From positions 1 to 35,986 of the forward strand of contig JAPKZH010000401.1 in NCBI GenBank assembly GCA_026393905.1: a stretch of 35,986 nt of DNA, read 5' to 3'. Origin of the DNA: Candidatus Aminicenantota bacterium. Its GTDB lineage: Bacteria; Acidobacteriota; Aminicenantia; Aminicenantales; UBA4085. The position numbers and the translations under genes are program-made. Below the pieces are notes generated by a model. It searched no databases. It was not told the DNA's origin and worked only from the letters and a program-made list of their open reading frames with translations. Of this stretch, positions 15,658-23,565 are shown piece by piece (position 1 is the stretch's first letter; every line of letters starts with the position of its first letter).

Positions 15658-16842
15658 ATGGAACACATATTTGAAAAAATAATGGTCATGATTCTTTCCG
15701 GGGGCAAAGGCGAGCGGCTGTATCCCCTGACAAAGGACAGGGCCAAGCCTTCCGTCCCGTTTCTCGGCGCCTACAGAATCATCGATTTCAGCCTTTCCAA
15801 CTGCCTGAACTCCGGCCTCAGAAAGATCGCTCTTCTCACTCAGTACAAATCTCTTTCGCTCGAACGTCATATCCTTTTTGGCTGGAATATTTTCCATCCG
15901 GAAAGCCGGGGCTCGATCATCTCCCTGCCGGCCCAGGGCCGGGTCGGGGAGCGCTGGTACGAAGGCACGGCCGATGCCGTTTTTCAGAACATCTATTCCA
16001 TCCAGCAGGAAAACCCGGAAGCCGTTCTCGTCCTTTCGGGTGATCACGTCTATAAAGCCGATTACGGCCGCCTGATCAAATATTTTCTTGAAAAAGACGC
16101 AGACGCCGTGGTCCTGGCCAAGCCTGTGCCGCGGCGAGACGGAAGGCGTTTCGGCATTGTCCGGGTGGACGAAGAACAGCGGATGAGGGAATTCGTGGAA
16201 AAGCCAAAAAATCCTCCCTCCGTACCCACGGATCCAGACCATTCCCTGGCCTCCATGGGCATCTATCTCTTCAAGACGCCAAACTTGATCCGGGCTTTGA
16301 TCCAGGATGCCAAGAACGCTAAAAGCACGCATGATTTCGGCAGGGACGTCCTGCCCCGTCTCATTCGTGAACACAAGGTCTACGCTTATCCTTTCGACGG
16401 TTATTGGGAAGATATCGGAACGATCGATGCCTTCTGGAAATCCAACATGGCTTTTCTCTCTCCGGAGCCGCCGTTCGAGCTCAGCGATGCCGCTTGGCCG
16501 ATCCGGACTTACCAAAGACAGCATCCACCGGCCTTTATCGATAAAAGCTCCCTGGTCAATTCAATCGTCAGCTCAGGATGCCACATTTCTGGGGCCAATC
16601 TCCGGAATTCCATACTCTCTCCCGGTGTCCGGATCGGCAGACAGTCCGAGATTCTGGATTCAATCGTCTTCGATGAAGTCCAGATCGGAAAAAACGTCAG
16701 GTTGAAAAAAGTCATCGTTGACAAGAATTCCATCATTCCCGACGACTTTGTCATCGGCTATGACGAACAGCGGGACGGCCGTCATTTCAAGCTCTACGGC
16801 GAGGGGATCCGCATCGTGCCGAAAAACTGGAGGCTGGATTGA
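15658..16842 (+). CDS. glgC: Glucose-1-phosphate adenylyltransferase (ADP-glucose pyrophosphorylase)
   Basis: This 394-residue protein makes ADP-glucose for glycogen synthesis. The N-terminal nucleotidyltransferase shows ILSGGKGERLYPLTKDRAKP, YRIIDFSLSNCLNSG, WYEGTADAVFQN, LVLSGDHVYKADY, FVEKPKNPP, SMGIYLF and the FDGYWEDIGTIDAFWKSN block. The C-terminus is a left-handed beta-helix with hexapeptide repeats (SLVNSIVSSGCHISGANLRN). ATG 15658 has a poorly spaced AAGGAG (15640-15645) and ATG 15682 is an alternative. Allosteric effector preference cannot be read safely. The stop overlaps the TTG start of the histidine kinase, an unusual neighbour for glgC. Confidence 0.95.
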   Translation: MEHIFEKIMVMILSGGKGERLYPLTKDRAKPSVPFLGAYRIIDFSLSNCLNSGLRKIALLTQYKSLSLERHILFGWNIFHPESRGSIISLPAQGRVGERWYEGTADAVFQNIYSIQQENPEAVLVLSGDHVYKADYGRLIKYFLEKDADAVVLAKPVPRRDGRRFGIVRVDEEQRMREFVEKPKNPPSVPTDPDHSLASMGIYLFKTPNLIRALIQDAKNAKSTHDFGRDVLPRLIREHKVYAYPFDGYWEDIGTIDAFWKSNMAFLSPEPPFELSDAAWPIRTYQRQHPPAFIDKSSLVNSIVSSGCHISGANLRNSILSPGVRIGRQSEILDSIVFDEVQIGKNVRLKKVIVDKNSIIPDDFVIGYDEQRDGRHFKLYGEGIRIVPKNWRLD

Positions 16843-18191
16843 TCCAAGAGTTTCAATTTTCCGCATCGGATTTCGAGAAGGATGAGCCTAAGGAGTTGAT
16901 GCTCCTGTCCATCATCTCCCAGAGCTTTTTCCAACCGTTCTCCATCGAAGACAACCTGCTGGTCATCCTGACCGCCTTGACCTCGGGTTCGGGCGTCGGA
17001 TTCAACCGGGCCATGCTTTTCCGGGCCTCGGGGGAAATCCTCAGGGGAGAACTATGGCTCGGGCCCAAGTCCGCCGAAGAAGCGAATTCGATTTGGGAAG
17101 TGCTGTCCACGCCGGGCATCGGCTACATCGAAATCATCGAGCATAACCGCGCTCTGCTCAGACGGGAGGCGGATTCCTTGAACAAGAGAATCAAAGCCCT
17201 GGCCTATTCACTGGACCGCGAGCCCTTGTCCATTCCCGCCCTCCCCGCCGCCAAGCGGGAAGTGGTTTGGGTCAAGGGAGCGTGGGCCGAACCGCTGGTG
17301 GACAAATCATTTCTAAACATCCTCAATGTCGATGAATTCCTCTGCGTCCCGCTCTTCTCCGGGGACGAAATCCTGGGCGAAGTCATCCTGGACAACGCCA
17401 TCACTCGGCGGCCCATCGAACACAAGGACGTCAAGCTGGCCAGCCTGTGCGGCCTGATGGCCGGCAATTATATGTATTCGACGACACTCCAAAAAAAAGT
17501 GGTCGAGATGGAGCGGATGGCCGCCCTGGGGGAGATGGCCATGTTCGTCATGCACCAGCTGCGGAATCCTCTGGCCGCGATCGGCGGCTTTACCGACCAG
17601 CTTCTCGATTCGACGAACGACGCAGTTCGAACCCGGCGAAACCTGGACATTATCAGGAAAGAGATAAAGCGGCTGGAAGACGTGTTGTTCAAGCTGTCCC
17701 CCTTCCTGAAGATGGATTTGCGGAAGCCGATCTCTTTTGAGCTTCCGCCCGTCGTCCAGGCCGTGCTGCAGAGCACGAACATCCAGTTGAAACGGGAAGG
17801 AATCCAGGTCGACGTCGAGGTTGAGAACGGCCTTCCGGAAATTCTGGGAGATCCCACCTATTTCGGCGAAGCCCTGCGCAATCTGCTCGACAACGCGCTG
17901 GAAGCGACGCCGAGGGGAGGCCGCGTTTCCCTCCGGGCCGGCCGGGGAGAAAAAAACGGGGTGGTCTTGAGCATCCAGGACACAGGACCGGGCCTTCCGG
18001 AAGCCATCAAGGAAAAAATCTTTGAGCCGTTCCTTTCGACAAAGGAAAAGAGCATGGGGGTCGGGCTGTTCTATGTCAAACGGGTCATGGATGCTTGCGG
18101 CGGCCGAATCGAGGTGGAAAGCGAACCCGGGAAGGGGACGCTGTTTCGGCTTTTTTTTAGAAGCCGTGACGGAAGGAGGGAGAACGGATGA
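16839..18191 (+). CDS. Soluble GAF-domain sensor histidine kinase in the glycogen operon
   Basis: This 450-residue protein starts at TTG 16839, overlapping the glgC stop (TTGA), with GGAGG at 16829-16833. There is no membrane segment or signal. Residues 20-215 form a GAF-like sensory domain (FNRAMLFRASGEILRGELWL, FLCVPLFSGDEILGEVILDN). A HisKA domain follows with phospho-acceptor H239 in FVMHQLRNPLAAIGGF. The HATPase domain has N348/N352 (EALRNLLDNALEAT), DTGPGLP (381-387), FEPFLSTKEKSMGVGL and GTLFRLFF. All catalytic boxes are intact. It overlaps the receiver gene downstream by ATGA, so the two are an obvious pair. The position suggests sensing of energy or carbon status, which is inference. 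Confidence 0.93.
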   Translation: MIQEFQFSASDFEKDEPKELMLLSIISQSFFQPFSIEDNLLVILTALTSGSGVGFNRAMLFRASGEILRGELWLGPKSAEEANSIWEVLSTPGIGYIEIIEHNRALLRREADSLNKRIKALAYSLDREPLSIPALPAAKREVVWVKGAWAEPLVDKSFLNILNVDEFLCVPLFSGDEILGEVILDNAITRRPIEHKDVKLASLCGLMAGNYMYSTTLQKKVVEMERMAALGEMAMFVMHQLRNPLAAIGGFTDQLLDSTNDAVRTRRNLDIIRKEIKRLEDVLFKLSPFLKMDLRKPISFELPPVVQAVLQSTNIQLKREGIQVDVEVENGLPEILGDPTYFGEALRNLLDNALEATPRGGRVSLRAGRGEKNGVVLSIQDTGPGLPEAIKEKIFEPFLSTKEKSMGVGLFYVKRVMDACGGRIEVESEPGKGTLFRLFFRSRDGRRENG

Positions 18192-18541
18192 AGAAGCTTT
18201 TAATCGTCGAGGACGAGGAAGCCCTCTGCCTCCTCTACAAGGAAGAGCTCAGCCGGGAAGGATATGATGTGACGACCGCCCACGATGCCGAACAAGCCCT
18301 GGAGATGCTGGGCCGGGAACATTTCGACCTCATCATCACGGACATCCGGATGCCCGGCCGGGACGGCGTCGAGCTCATCACGGAGATCATGGGTTTGCGG
18401 AAGGACGTCCCCATCATCATCAACACCGCCTACCAGAGCTACAGAGAAGACTTCATGACATGGGCGGCCGACGCCTATGTCGTCAAGTCATCTTCTCTCG
18501 ATGAGCTCAAGGCCAAGATTAAGGAACTGATGAGCCGATGA
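18188..18541 (+). CDS. Single-domain response regulator (receiver only)
   Basis: This 117-residue protein is a complete CheY-like receiver with nothing after it: acidic pocket VEDEE, phospho-acceptor D52 in ITDIRMPG, T80 in INTAY and K100 in YVVKSSS. There is no DNA-binding or enzymatic output domain. It must therefore act by protein contact, pass phosphate on, or act as a sink. It overlaps both neighbours by four bases (ATGA), the kinase upstream and the galT-like gene downstream, so its synthesis is coupled to glycogen enzymes. Direct control of an enzyme in this operon is a reasonable but untested guess. Confidence 0.93.
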   Translation: MKKLLIVEDEEALCLLYKEELSREGYDVTTAHDAEQALEMLGREHFDLIITDIRMPGRDGVELITEIMGLRKDVPIIINTAYQSYREDFMTWAADAYVVKSSSLDELKAKIKELMSR

Positions 18542-19560
18542 CGTCTCAACTGCGCAAAGATCATATCAGCGGCCGCTGGGTCATCATTGCTTCCGAACGG
18601 AGCAAAAGACCGGATGACTTCCGGCCGGCCCAGCCCGAGAAAAAGGATAACCCGGCCGGATTTTGCCCTTTCTGCTCGGGGAATGAAACAAAAACGCCGC
18701 CCGAGGTGTTCTCGCTCAGAAAAAACGGGTCGGGGCCGGACGAACCCGGCTGGTGGGTGCGGGTCGTCCCGAACAAGTTCCCGGCTCTGACCCGGGGTGC
18801 GCTGCCGCAGAGGGCCAGCCAGGGCCTTTTTGAGTCCATGGAGGGCATCGGGGTCCATGAAGTCATTATCGAAACGCCTGAGCATGACCAAGAATGGAGC
18901 GACCTGCCGCTGGCCCATCTCCGTGATGTTCTCTGGACCTACCAGCAGCGCATCCGGAGCATCGAGACAGAGTCCCAGTATCAATACATCCAGGTCTTCA
19001 AGAACAAGGGCAAAGAAGCCGGGGCATCGCTCAGCCATCCTCATTCCCAGATCGTGGCCACGCCCATCATCCCAAAGCGGGTGAAAGAGGAGGTCTGGAG
19101 CTCGGACCGGTTTTTCCGGAAGACCAAGAAATGCCTTTTCTGCCGAACGCTCGAGCAGGAGATCACGGCCAAAGAGCGCCTCATCCGCATCAATTCCCAC
19201 TTCGCCGTTACGGCGCCCTTCGCTTCCCGTTTTCCTTTTGAAATGCGGGTCCTTCCCCTCCGGCACTCACCGTTTTTTTCGAAGGTGAGCGACGCCGAAC
19301 TCCTTTCGCTGGCCGATAACCTGAAGGCCGTTCTGACCAAGTTCAGGAATATTCTCTCCGACCCGCCGTTCAACGTCATCCTTCACCAGGGACCACATCC
19401 TGTGTTGGCTCGAAAGACCTGGCCCAATGTCGAGAGCCTTTTTCACTGGCACCTGGAGATCATCCCCGTTCTGACGCGGCTGGCCGGGTTCGAATGGGGG
19501 ACTGGTTTTTACATCAATCCCGTCCCCCCGGAGCTGGCCGCCAGCTACCTGAGAGAATAA
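18538..19560 (+). CDS. galT: Galactose-1-phosphate uridylyltransferase family protein
   Basis: This 340-residue protein of the GalT/HIT superfamily has the zinc-site motif FCPFCSGNE (C43, C46), VVPNKFPAL, VHEVIIETPEHD, NKGKEAGASLSHPHSQI with the H167-P-H169 active-site triplet, and a C-terminal SLFHWHLEIIPVL half-site. GalT swaps UMP between UDP-glucose and galactose 1-phosphate. Relatives in glycogen clusters may use ADP-sugars, and the residues seen do not decide between these. It is last in the overlapping glycogen operon (ATGA overlap with the receiver gene). A mosaic palindromic repeat begins 13 bases after its stop. Confidence 0.88.
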   Translation: MTSQLRKDHISGRWVIIASERSKRPDDFRPAQPEKKDNPAGFCPFCSGNETKTPPEVFSLRKNGSGPDEPGWWVRVVPNKFPALTRGALPQRASQGLFESMEGIGVHEVIIETPEHDQEWSDLPLAHLRDVLWTYQQRIRSIETESQYQYIQVFKNKGKEAGASLSHPHSQIVATPIIPKRVKEEVWSSDRFFRKTKKCLFCRTLEQEITAKERLIRINSHFAVTAPFASRFPFEMRVLPLRHSPFFSKVSDAELLSLADNLKAVLTKFRNILSDPPFNVILHQGPHPVLARKTWPNVESLFHWHLEIIPVLTRLAGFEWGTGFYINPVPPELAASYLRE

Positions 19561-19573
19561 AATGAGGACAGGG

Positions 19574-19743
19574 AAGGATCTTCGTTTATGTGATTTTCTA
19601 TCGGTGCCGGATTCGCCCCCTTGGCCCCTGGGGAATCAGTCCCGTCGGTTCCCCCCGTCGAAAAGCCGACGGGGCCCCCCTCCACTAGGGGGCCTAGGGG
19701 GCGATTCCGACACCTCTTTGAAATCACATAAACGAAGATCCTT
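19574..19743. repeat. Mosaic palindromic repeat, copy A (23-bp perfect terminal inverted repeats)
   Basis: The 170-bp element starts AAGGATCTTCGTTTATG at 19574 and ends with the exact complement at 19743; 23 bases match perfectly, and pairing continues imperfectly (GGTGCCGGATTCGCCCCC against GGTGTCGGAATCGCCCCC). The core holds CAGTCCCGTCGG and a hairpin CCCCGTCG/CGACGGGG (19653-19660/19667-19674). The same core recurs in copy C and the same ends recur in copy B, in opposite orientation. It contains no coding sequence. It lies between galT and the first barrel gene, 18 bases before that gene's predicted -35. Confidence 0.8.
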
Positions 19744-19761
19744 ACTGGGGGAAGGCTTTTA

Positions 19762-19790
19762 TTGATTTTTCGTAAAAAAATCATTATTAT
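19762..19790 (+). promoter_or_regulatory. Promoter of first barrel gene
   Basis: TTGATT (19762-19767), a 17-base spacer and TATTAT (19785-19790) form a good sigma-70-type promoter. The leader of about a dozen bases contains AGGAGG (19800-19805) and the start codon at 19810. Confidence 0.55.
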
Positions 19791-19809
19791 CAGGCCTTTA
19801 GGAGGCTTC

Positions 19810-20691
19810 ATGAAGAGGACGATGATTTGGGCGGCGGCCCTGTGGCTCCTGGCCTCGGCAGGGTTTTCTCAGGAGTCCTCGATCAAATTATCCGGCGGCC
19901 TCGGCTTTGCCAGCGGAGGCGACCTGAACAAGACCATCAAGGGGACGAGCGATCTTCGGAGAGACTTTGATGCAGCCACGGGCGAATTCAAGCCGATCAG
20001 CTTAGGCCTGAATTTTGATGTAGAGTTCATCCATCATTTCACCCCGAACCTCTGGCTCGGCTTGGGAATCGGGTATTTTCGGGCATCTAAAGAAAGCCCC
20101 CGCTTGTCCTCCGAGGTCGGCATCCCCGGCATCTTCACCTTGAGCTCCGAATATTCCATAAAACCCGTGATCAGCGCCTTCCCGATCACCTTGAATGTTC
20201 ATTATTTGCTGCCCGCCGGGTCGAAACTCAGCTTCGACTTCCATGCGGGGATCGGCTATTATCTGACGACGTTGAATTTTAGCGGCAAAGACGTTCTCAG
20301 CGATAGTTTTTTTGACCAGATCAGCGAGCATTGGACGGAGGACACGACCTTCTCGGCAACGAAAGGAGGCCTCGGCTTCCAAGCCGGGGTTGGCTTTGAA
20401 TTCGATATGACAACGAGGGTGGCGATTGTCTGTGATGTCTTTGGGCGGTTTGCTTCCGTTTCGGGCTTTAAAGGCAAATACACATATAAGGAGAGCGGTG
20501 ACTATACCTGGCAGGAGAGCGCGAGCGATTATTATTTCTGGTCCTATGACGAAACGTTTGATGGCAGCTCTTATACTCAATTCGATTTCTATACAGAAAA
20601 GCCGGAAGGGGAGGGGATCACAAATGCCAAACAAGGGTCGGTCGACCTGACCGGCTTCGGGATAACGCTCGGCCTAAGAATCAAATTCTAG
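19810..20691 (+). CDS. Outer-membrane beta-barrel protein, paralog 1
   Basis: ATG 19810 follows AGGAGG (19800-19805) by four bases, giving 293 residues with a signal peptide (IWAAALWLLASAGFSQ, cleavage near residue 19). The mature part alternates short amphipathic strands with turns: SIKLSGGLGFASGGDL, LWLGLGIGYFRAS, FPITLNVHYLLP, LSFDFHAGIGYYL, GGLGFQAGVGFEFD, and ends FGITLGLRIKF with terminal Phe. This is the pattern of small OmpA/OmpW-like barrels, probably eight to twelve strands. No periplasmic binding domain is seen. A clear paralog follows 58 bases later, suggesting tandem duplication. Function unknown. Confidence 0.85.
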   Translation: MKRTMIWAAALWLLASAGFSQESSIKLSGGLGFASGGDLNKTIKGTSDLRRDFDAATGEFKPISLGLNFDVEFIHHFTPNLWLGLGIGYFRASKESPRLSSEVGIPGIFTLSSEYSIKPVISAFPITLNVHYLLPAGSKLSFDFHAGIGYYLTTLNFSGKDVLSDSFFDQISEHWTEDTTFSATKGGLGFQAGVGFEFDMTTRVAIVCDVFGRFASVSGFKGKYTYKESGDYTWQESASDYYFWSYDETFDGSSYTQFDFYTEKPEGEGITNAKQGSVDLTGFGITLGLRIKF

Positions 20692-20749
20692 GGAGTCATC
20701 GAGAGCTTCGGGCAGCCGCTTTATGATGGATGGATCGGAGGGAAGGAAA

Positions 20750-21607
20750 TTGCGGAGAACAAAAGCTTTTTTTCTTTTTGTCGTGTTGGCAGCCATGGTC
20801 TCTTTCGGTTACTCGCAGTCGTTTGGGCTTAAACTCTCCGGCGGATTGAGCCACGCGGGCGGAGGAGATCTCGCCAAAGGCATCAAGGGCGAAACGGAAT
20901 ATCTCGGGGTGGATTACAGCCTAACCGGTGAATTTCAGGCGCCTTATTTGGGCATGGAAATCGGGGGTGAGCTCATCTATTATTTCGGGTCCAAGTTCGG
21001 GATCGGCCTGGGCGTCGGATATTCTCGCCACGCCAAGGAGAGCGCCGTTTCTTACAACATCGACCTGGTCGGCGTCCAGGAGACCCTCAAGCCGAAATAC
21101 AGCGTCGTTCCGATCACGGCCAATCTCCATTATCTTCTGGCCCTCAGCCCCAACCTCAGCCTCGACCTGACGGCCGGAGCCGGCTATTACCTGGCGACGC
21201 TCGACTGGGACCATCGCATGGATATGGAGATCATGGGCTATACAGGCAATTTTGAGTACATCTTCAAGTCCACCAAAGGAACCGTCGGTTTTCAAGCCGG
21301 CCTCGGATTGGAGATGAAAATCACGTCCAAGGCGGCCCTCGTCTGGACCGTTTGGGGCCGCTATGCTTCGATTTCGGAGCTCAAGGGCGACTGGACGGAC
21401 AAGGCCGGCGGCGAGCTTTGGTCCTATGAGGATAGCGGGAGCGGCGGATACGCCTGGTATTATGATTTGAGATACGGCGGCCAGACATATGCCCGGGTCG
21501 TTTTTGACACGGATAAACCGGTGGGATCGAATTTCTCCGACGTCAGGTATGCCAAGCTCAGCCTGACCGGTATTGTCACGACTGTCGGGCTCAAGTTCGG
21601 TTTCTAA
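20750..21607 (+). CDS. Outer-membrane beta-barrel protein, paralog 2
   Basis: I favour TTG 20750: GGAGGG sits seven bases upstream (20737-20742) and the product then begins MRRTKAFFLFVVLAAMVSFG, a normal signal peptide ending FGYSQ. ATG 20723 in the same frame lacks a binding site. The 285-residue chain parallels paralog 1 block by block: LKLSGGLSHAGGGDLAKGIK, GIGLGVGYSRHAKES, VVPITANLHYLL, LSLDLTAGAGYYLATLD, GTVGFQAGLGLEM, and ends TVGLKFGF. Loops differ strongly, and loops of barrels face the outside. The function is unknown. A bidirectional terminator follows. Confidence 0.82.
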   Translation: MRRTKAFFLFVVLAAMVSFGYSQSFGLKLSGGLSHAGGGDLAKGIKGETEYLGVDYSLTGEFQAPYLGMEIGGELIYYFGSKFGIGLGVGYSRHAKESAVSYNIDLVGVQETLKPKYSVVPITANLHYLLALSPNLSLDLTAGAGYYLATLDWDHRMDMEIMGYTGNFEYIFKSTKGTVGFQAGLGLEMKITSKAALVWTVWGRYASISELKGDWTDKAGGELWSYEDSGSGGYAWYYDLRYGGQTYARVVFDTDKPVGSNFSDVRYAKLSLTGIVTTVGLKFGF

Positions 21608-21637
21608 AAAGGCCGGTTCAAAGGCCGGCGATTTTTT
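21604..21637. terminator. Bidirectional intrinsic terminator
   Basis: A run of A (21606-21610), GCCGG (21612-21616), an eight-base loop, CCGGC (21625-21629) and a run of six T (21632-21637) make a GC stem followed by a T-tract on either strand. It lies between the convergent barrel and glgA genes and overlaps the glgA stop codon (21618-21620). Confidence 0.65.
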
Positions 21638-23066
21638 GATAGAGGGTCAGGTACTCCCGGGCGGACCGATCCCAGGAGAAATCCGCGGCCATGGCATTCT
21701 GGATCAGCCTATCCCAAGTTGACTTTTTGTCATAGACCTTGATCGCCCTGCGGGCGGCGTCGAGCAGAGCCCGGGCCGAATAATCTTCGAACTTGAAACC
21801 GTTGCCTTCTCCGCGGTCCGTATGAAATTCCTGGATGCTGTCGTCCAGGCCCCCGGTGGCGCGGACAAGGGGAATTGTCCCGTACTTAAGGCTGTACATC
21901 TGGGTCAGGCCGCAGGGTTCATACCGGGATGGGATGAGGAGGATATCACTGCCGGCCATGATTTTATGGGCGACACGGTCGTCGAAGGCGATCTTCAGGC
22001 CTAAGAAGGAGGGATAGCGTTCTCTGGCCGCGATCAGGGCATTCTGGATTTTTTCCTCTCCCGTGCCCAGGATAACAAGCGTTGCGCCCAGAGTGAAAAG
22101 GTCTCCCAGGGCCTCAACCAGTATATCCAGGCCCTTTTGGCCGGCCAGCCGGGAAACCATCCCGATGACGGGAGCCTCTTTTCTCGACAGGGGAAGTCCG
22201 AAGGTCTCGAGCAAGTCATTTTTACAATCCGCCTTGCCGTCGAGGAGAGACGGGGTGTAGCGGGCCGCCAGGAAGAGGTCTTGGCCGGGGTCCCAAGCGG
22301 AGTAATCGACGCCGTTCAAGATACCGAAGAGGGCATCTTTTCTTTTACGGAGAAGCCCGTCCAGCCCGTGGCCGAACTCGGGAGTTTGAATTTCGCGGCT
22401 GTATCGCGGGCTGACCGTGTTGACGGCCGTCGCATAGAGAATGCCCGCTTTCAGAAAATTGACTTTTCCGAAAAACTCCAGGTTGTCCATGGTGAAAAGG
22501 CTGTCCGGAAGGCCGATTTCGGCGAGAAGGCTTTTCTCAAAAAGCCCTTGATAGGCCAGATTATGGATCGTGAACAAGCTGCGAGTATTTTTAAAACGCG
22601 GGTTTTCTCGATGGAGGAATTCGAGGTGGGCCAGGGCGATCGCCGATTGCCAGTCATGGGCATGGATGATGTCCGGGGCGAAGTCCAGCGCCTTTAACGT
22701 CTCGAGCGCGGCTTTGGAATAAAAGGAAAATCGCTCGCCGTTGTCGGGATAATCGCTGGCGGGCGTTCCATAGAGAAAGTCCCGGTCATACCATTCATCT
22801 TTTTCTATAAAAAAGGCGAAGGCTGAATCTCCGGAGCCTTGCCAGACCGAGAATGTCTCTCTCCGGCCTCCCCAGTCCAAAGGATGATCCTCAAGGACTT
22901 GGCGTAACAGCAGGCCCCTTTTCCGGACCTCCCGATAAAAAGGCATGACCAGTTTGACCTCGAGGCCCAGCTTGGAGAGGAATTTCGGAAGAGCTCCCGC
23001 CACATCGGCCAGGCCGCCGGTCTTGGCGAACGGTGTTGCTTCTGAAGATAGGATAACTATTTTCAT
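21618..23066 (-). CDS. glgA: Glycogen synthase (ADP-glucose type, GT5)
   Basis: The start is ATG at 23066 (MKIVILSSEATPFAKTGGLADV); the frame is open upstream only from a TTG with no family resemblance. The 482-residue chain is of typical GT5 length. It has the ADP-glucose-binding K15-T-G-G-L motif, DIIHAHDWQSAIA, NLAYQGLF, the hinge and second Rossmann domain (APVIGMVSRLAGQKGLDIL), LLIPSRYEPCGLTQMYSLKYG and VRATGGLDDSI. It elongates alpha-1,4-glucan from the ADP-glucose made by glgC. It is transcribed toward the glycogen operon but separated by the two barrel genes. No ribosome binding site is evident, and an extended -10 lies seven bases upstream of the start. Confidence 0.95.
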   Translation of the reverse strand: MKIVILSSEATPFAKTGGLADVAGALPKFLSKLGLEVKLVMPFYREVRKRGLLLRQVLEDHPLDWGGRRETFSVWQGSGDSAFAFFIEKDEWYDRDFLYGTPASDYPDNGERFSFYSKAALETLKALDFAPDIIHAHDWQSAIALAHLEFLHRENPRFKNTRSLFTIHNLAYQGLFEKSLLAEIGLPDSLFTMDNLEFFGKVNFLKAGILYATAVNTVSPRYSREIQTPEFGHGLDGLLRKRKDALFGILNGVDYSAWDPGQDLFLAARYTPSLLDGKADCKNDLLETFGLPLSRKEAPVIGMVSRLAGQKGLDILVEALGDLFTLGATLVILGTGEEKIQNALIAARERYPSFLGLKIAFDDRVAHKIMAGSDILLIPSRYEPCGLTQMYSLKYGTIPLVRATGGLDDSIQEFHTDRGEGNGFKFEDYSARALLDAARRAIKVYDKKSTWDRLIQNAMAADFSWDRSAREYLTLYQKIAGL

Positions 23067-23073
23067 GGGCGGT

Positions 23074-23082
23074 ATCTTAGCA
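23074..23082 (-). promoter_or_regulatory. Candidate extended -10 of glgA, leaderless start
   Basis: On the minus strand TGCTAAGAT (23082-23074) is an extended -10. Only seven bases separate it from the glgA ATG, so transcription would begin at or next to the start codon. No good -35 is seen. Confidence 0.35.
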
Positions 23083-23122
23083 CAACTCCCTGCCTCCAAG
23101 AAGAAAGAGTTTCGCGCCCGTC

Positions 23123-23151
23123 TTGATAAATAGCGGTCAAAATACTATACC
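23123..23151 (+). promoter_or_regulatory. Candidate promoter of the Nudix gene, leaderless start
   Basis: TTGATA (23123-23128) is followed after 17 bases by TATACC (23146-23151). The ATG at 23159 lies seven bases beyond the -10 and has no ribosome binding site, as expected for a leaderless transcript. Confidence 0.4.
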
Positions 23152-23158
23152 TATAGAG

Positions 23159-23563
23159 ATGCAGATCGTCACAGCAGCCGTGATCGAGCAAGGCGGAAAA
23201 ATCTTGATCGCCAAGCGTCGGGCCGGCGACCGCTTTGCCCAGCTTTGGGAATTCCCCGGCGGAAAGCTCGAGCCCGGAGAGAGTCCCGGACAGTGCCTGC
23301 AGAGGGAGCTCCGGGAAGAGCTGGGCGTTGAGACGCGGCTGGAAGGTTTTATCGGTTCTTTTCCCTTTGCCTCTCCAGTCCTGTCCATCGAGCTGGTGGC
23401 TTATAAAGTCAGCATCGTCTCGGGCCGCCTTGCCCTGAGCGATCATGAGGAGCTCCGCTGGGTTTCTCCGGCGGTGCTGGGGGACTATTCGTTCACGGAG
23501 CCCGACCTTCCGCTCCTCAAGATCCTCAGGGAGGAGTGGGATAACAAAGAAAGAGACCTTTGA
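23159..23563 (+). CDS. Nudix hydrolase, MutT-like
   Basis: This 134-residue protein begins MQIVTAAVIEQGGKILIAKR as MutT proteins do; the frame upstream of 23159 is not protein-like. The Nudix box is complete: G35-KLEPG-E41, then seven residues, R49-E50-L-x-E53-E54-x-G56-V. MutT-type enzymes hydrolyse 8-oxo-dGTP to keep it out of DNA; the similar start and size fit that role, but Nudix specificity is hard to read from the box. The gene is divergent from glgA. Its stop lies two bases before the ATG of the methyltransferase gene downstream, so the two are co-translated. Confidence 0.88.
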   Translation: MQIVTAAVIEQGGKILIAKRRAGDRFAQLWEFPGGKLEPGESPGQCLQRELREELGVETRLEGFIGSFPFASPVLSIELVAYKVSIVSGRLALSDHEELRWVSPAVLGDYSFTEPDLPLLKILREEWDNKERDL

Positions 23564-23565
23564 TC

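Noticed and set aside
19545-19811. Open frames over the gap between galT and the first barrel gene
   Set aside because: They cover repeat copy A and its hairpins and have no ribosome binding site.
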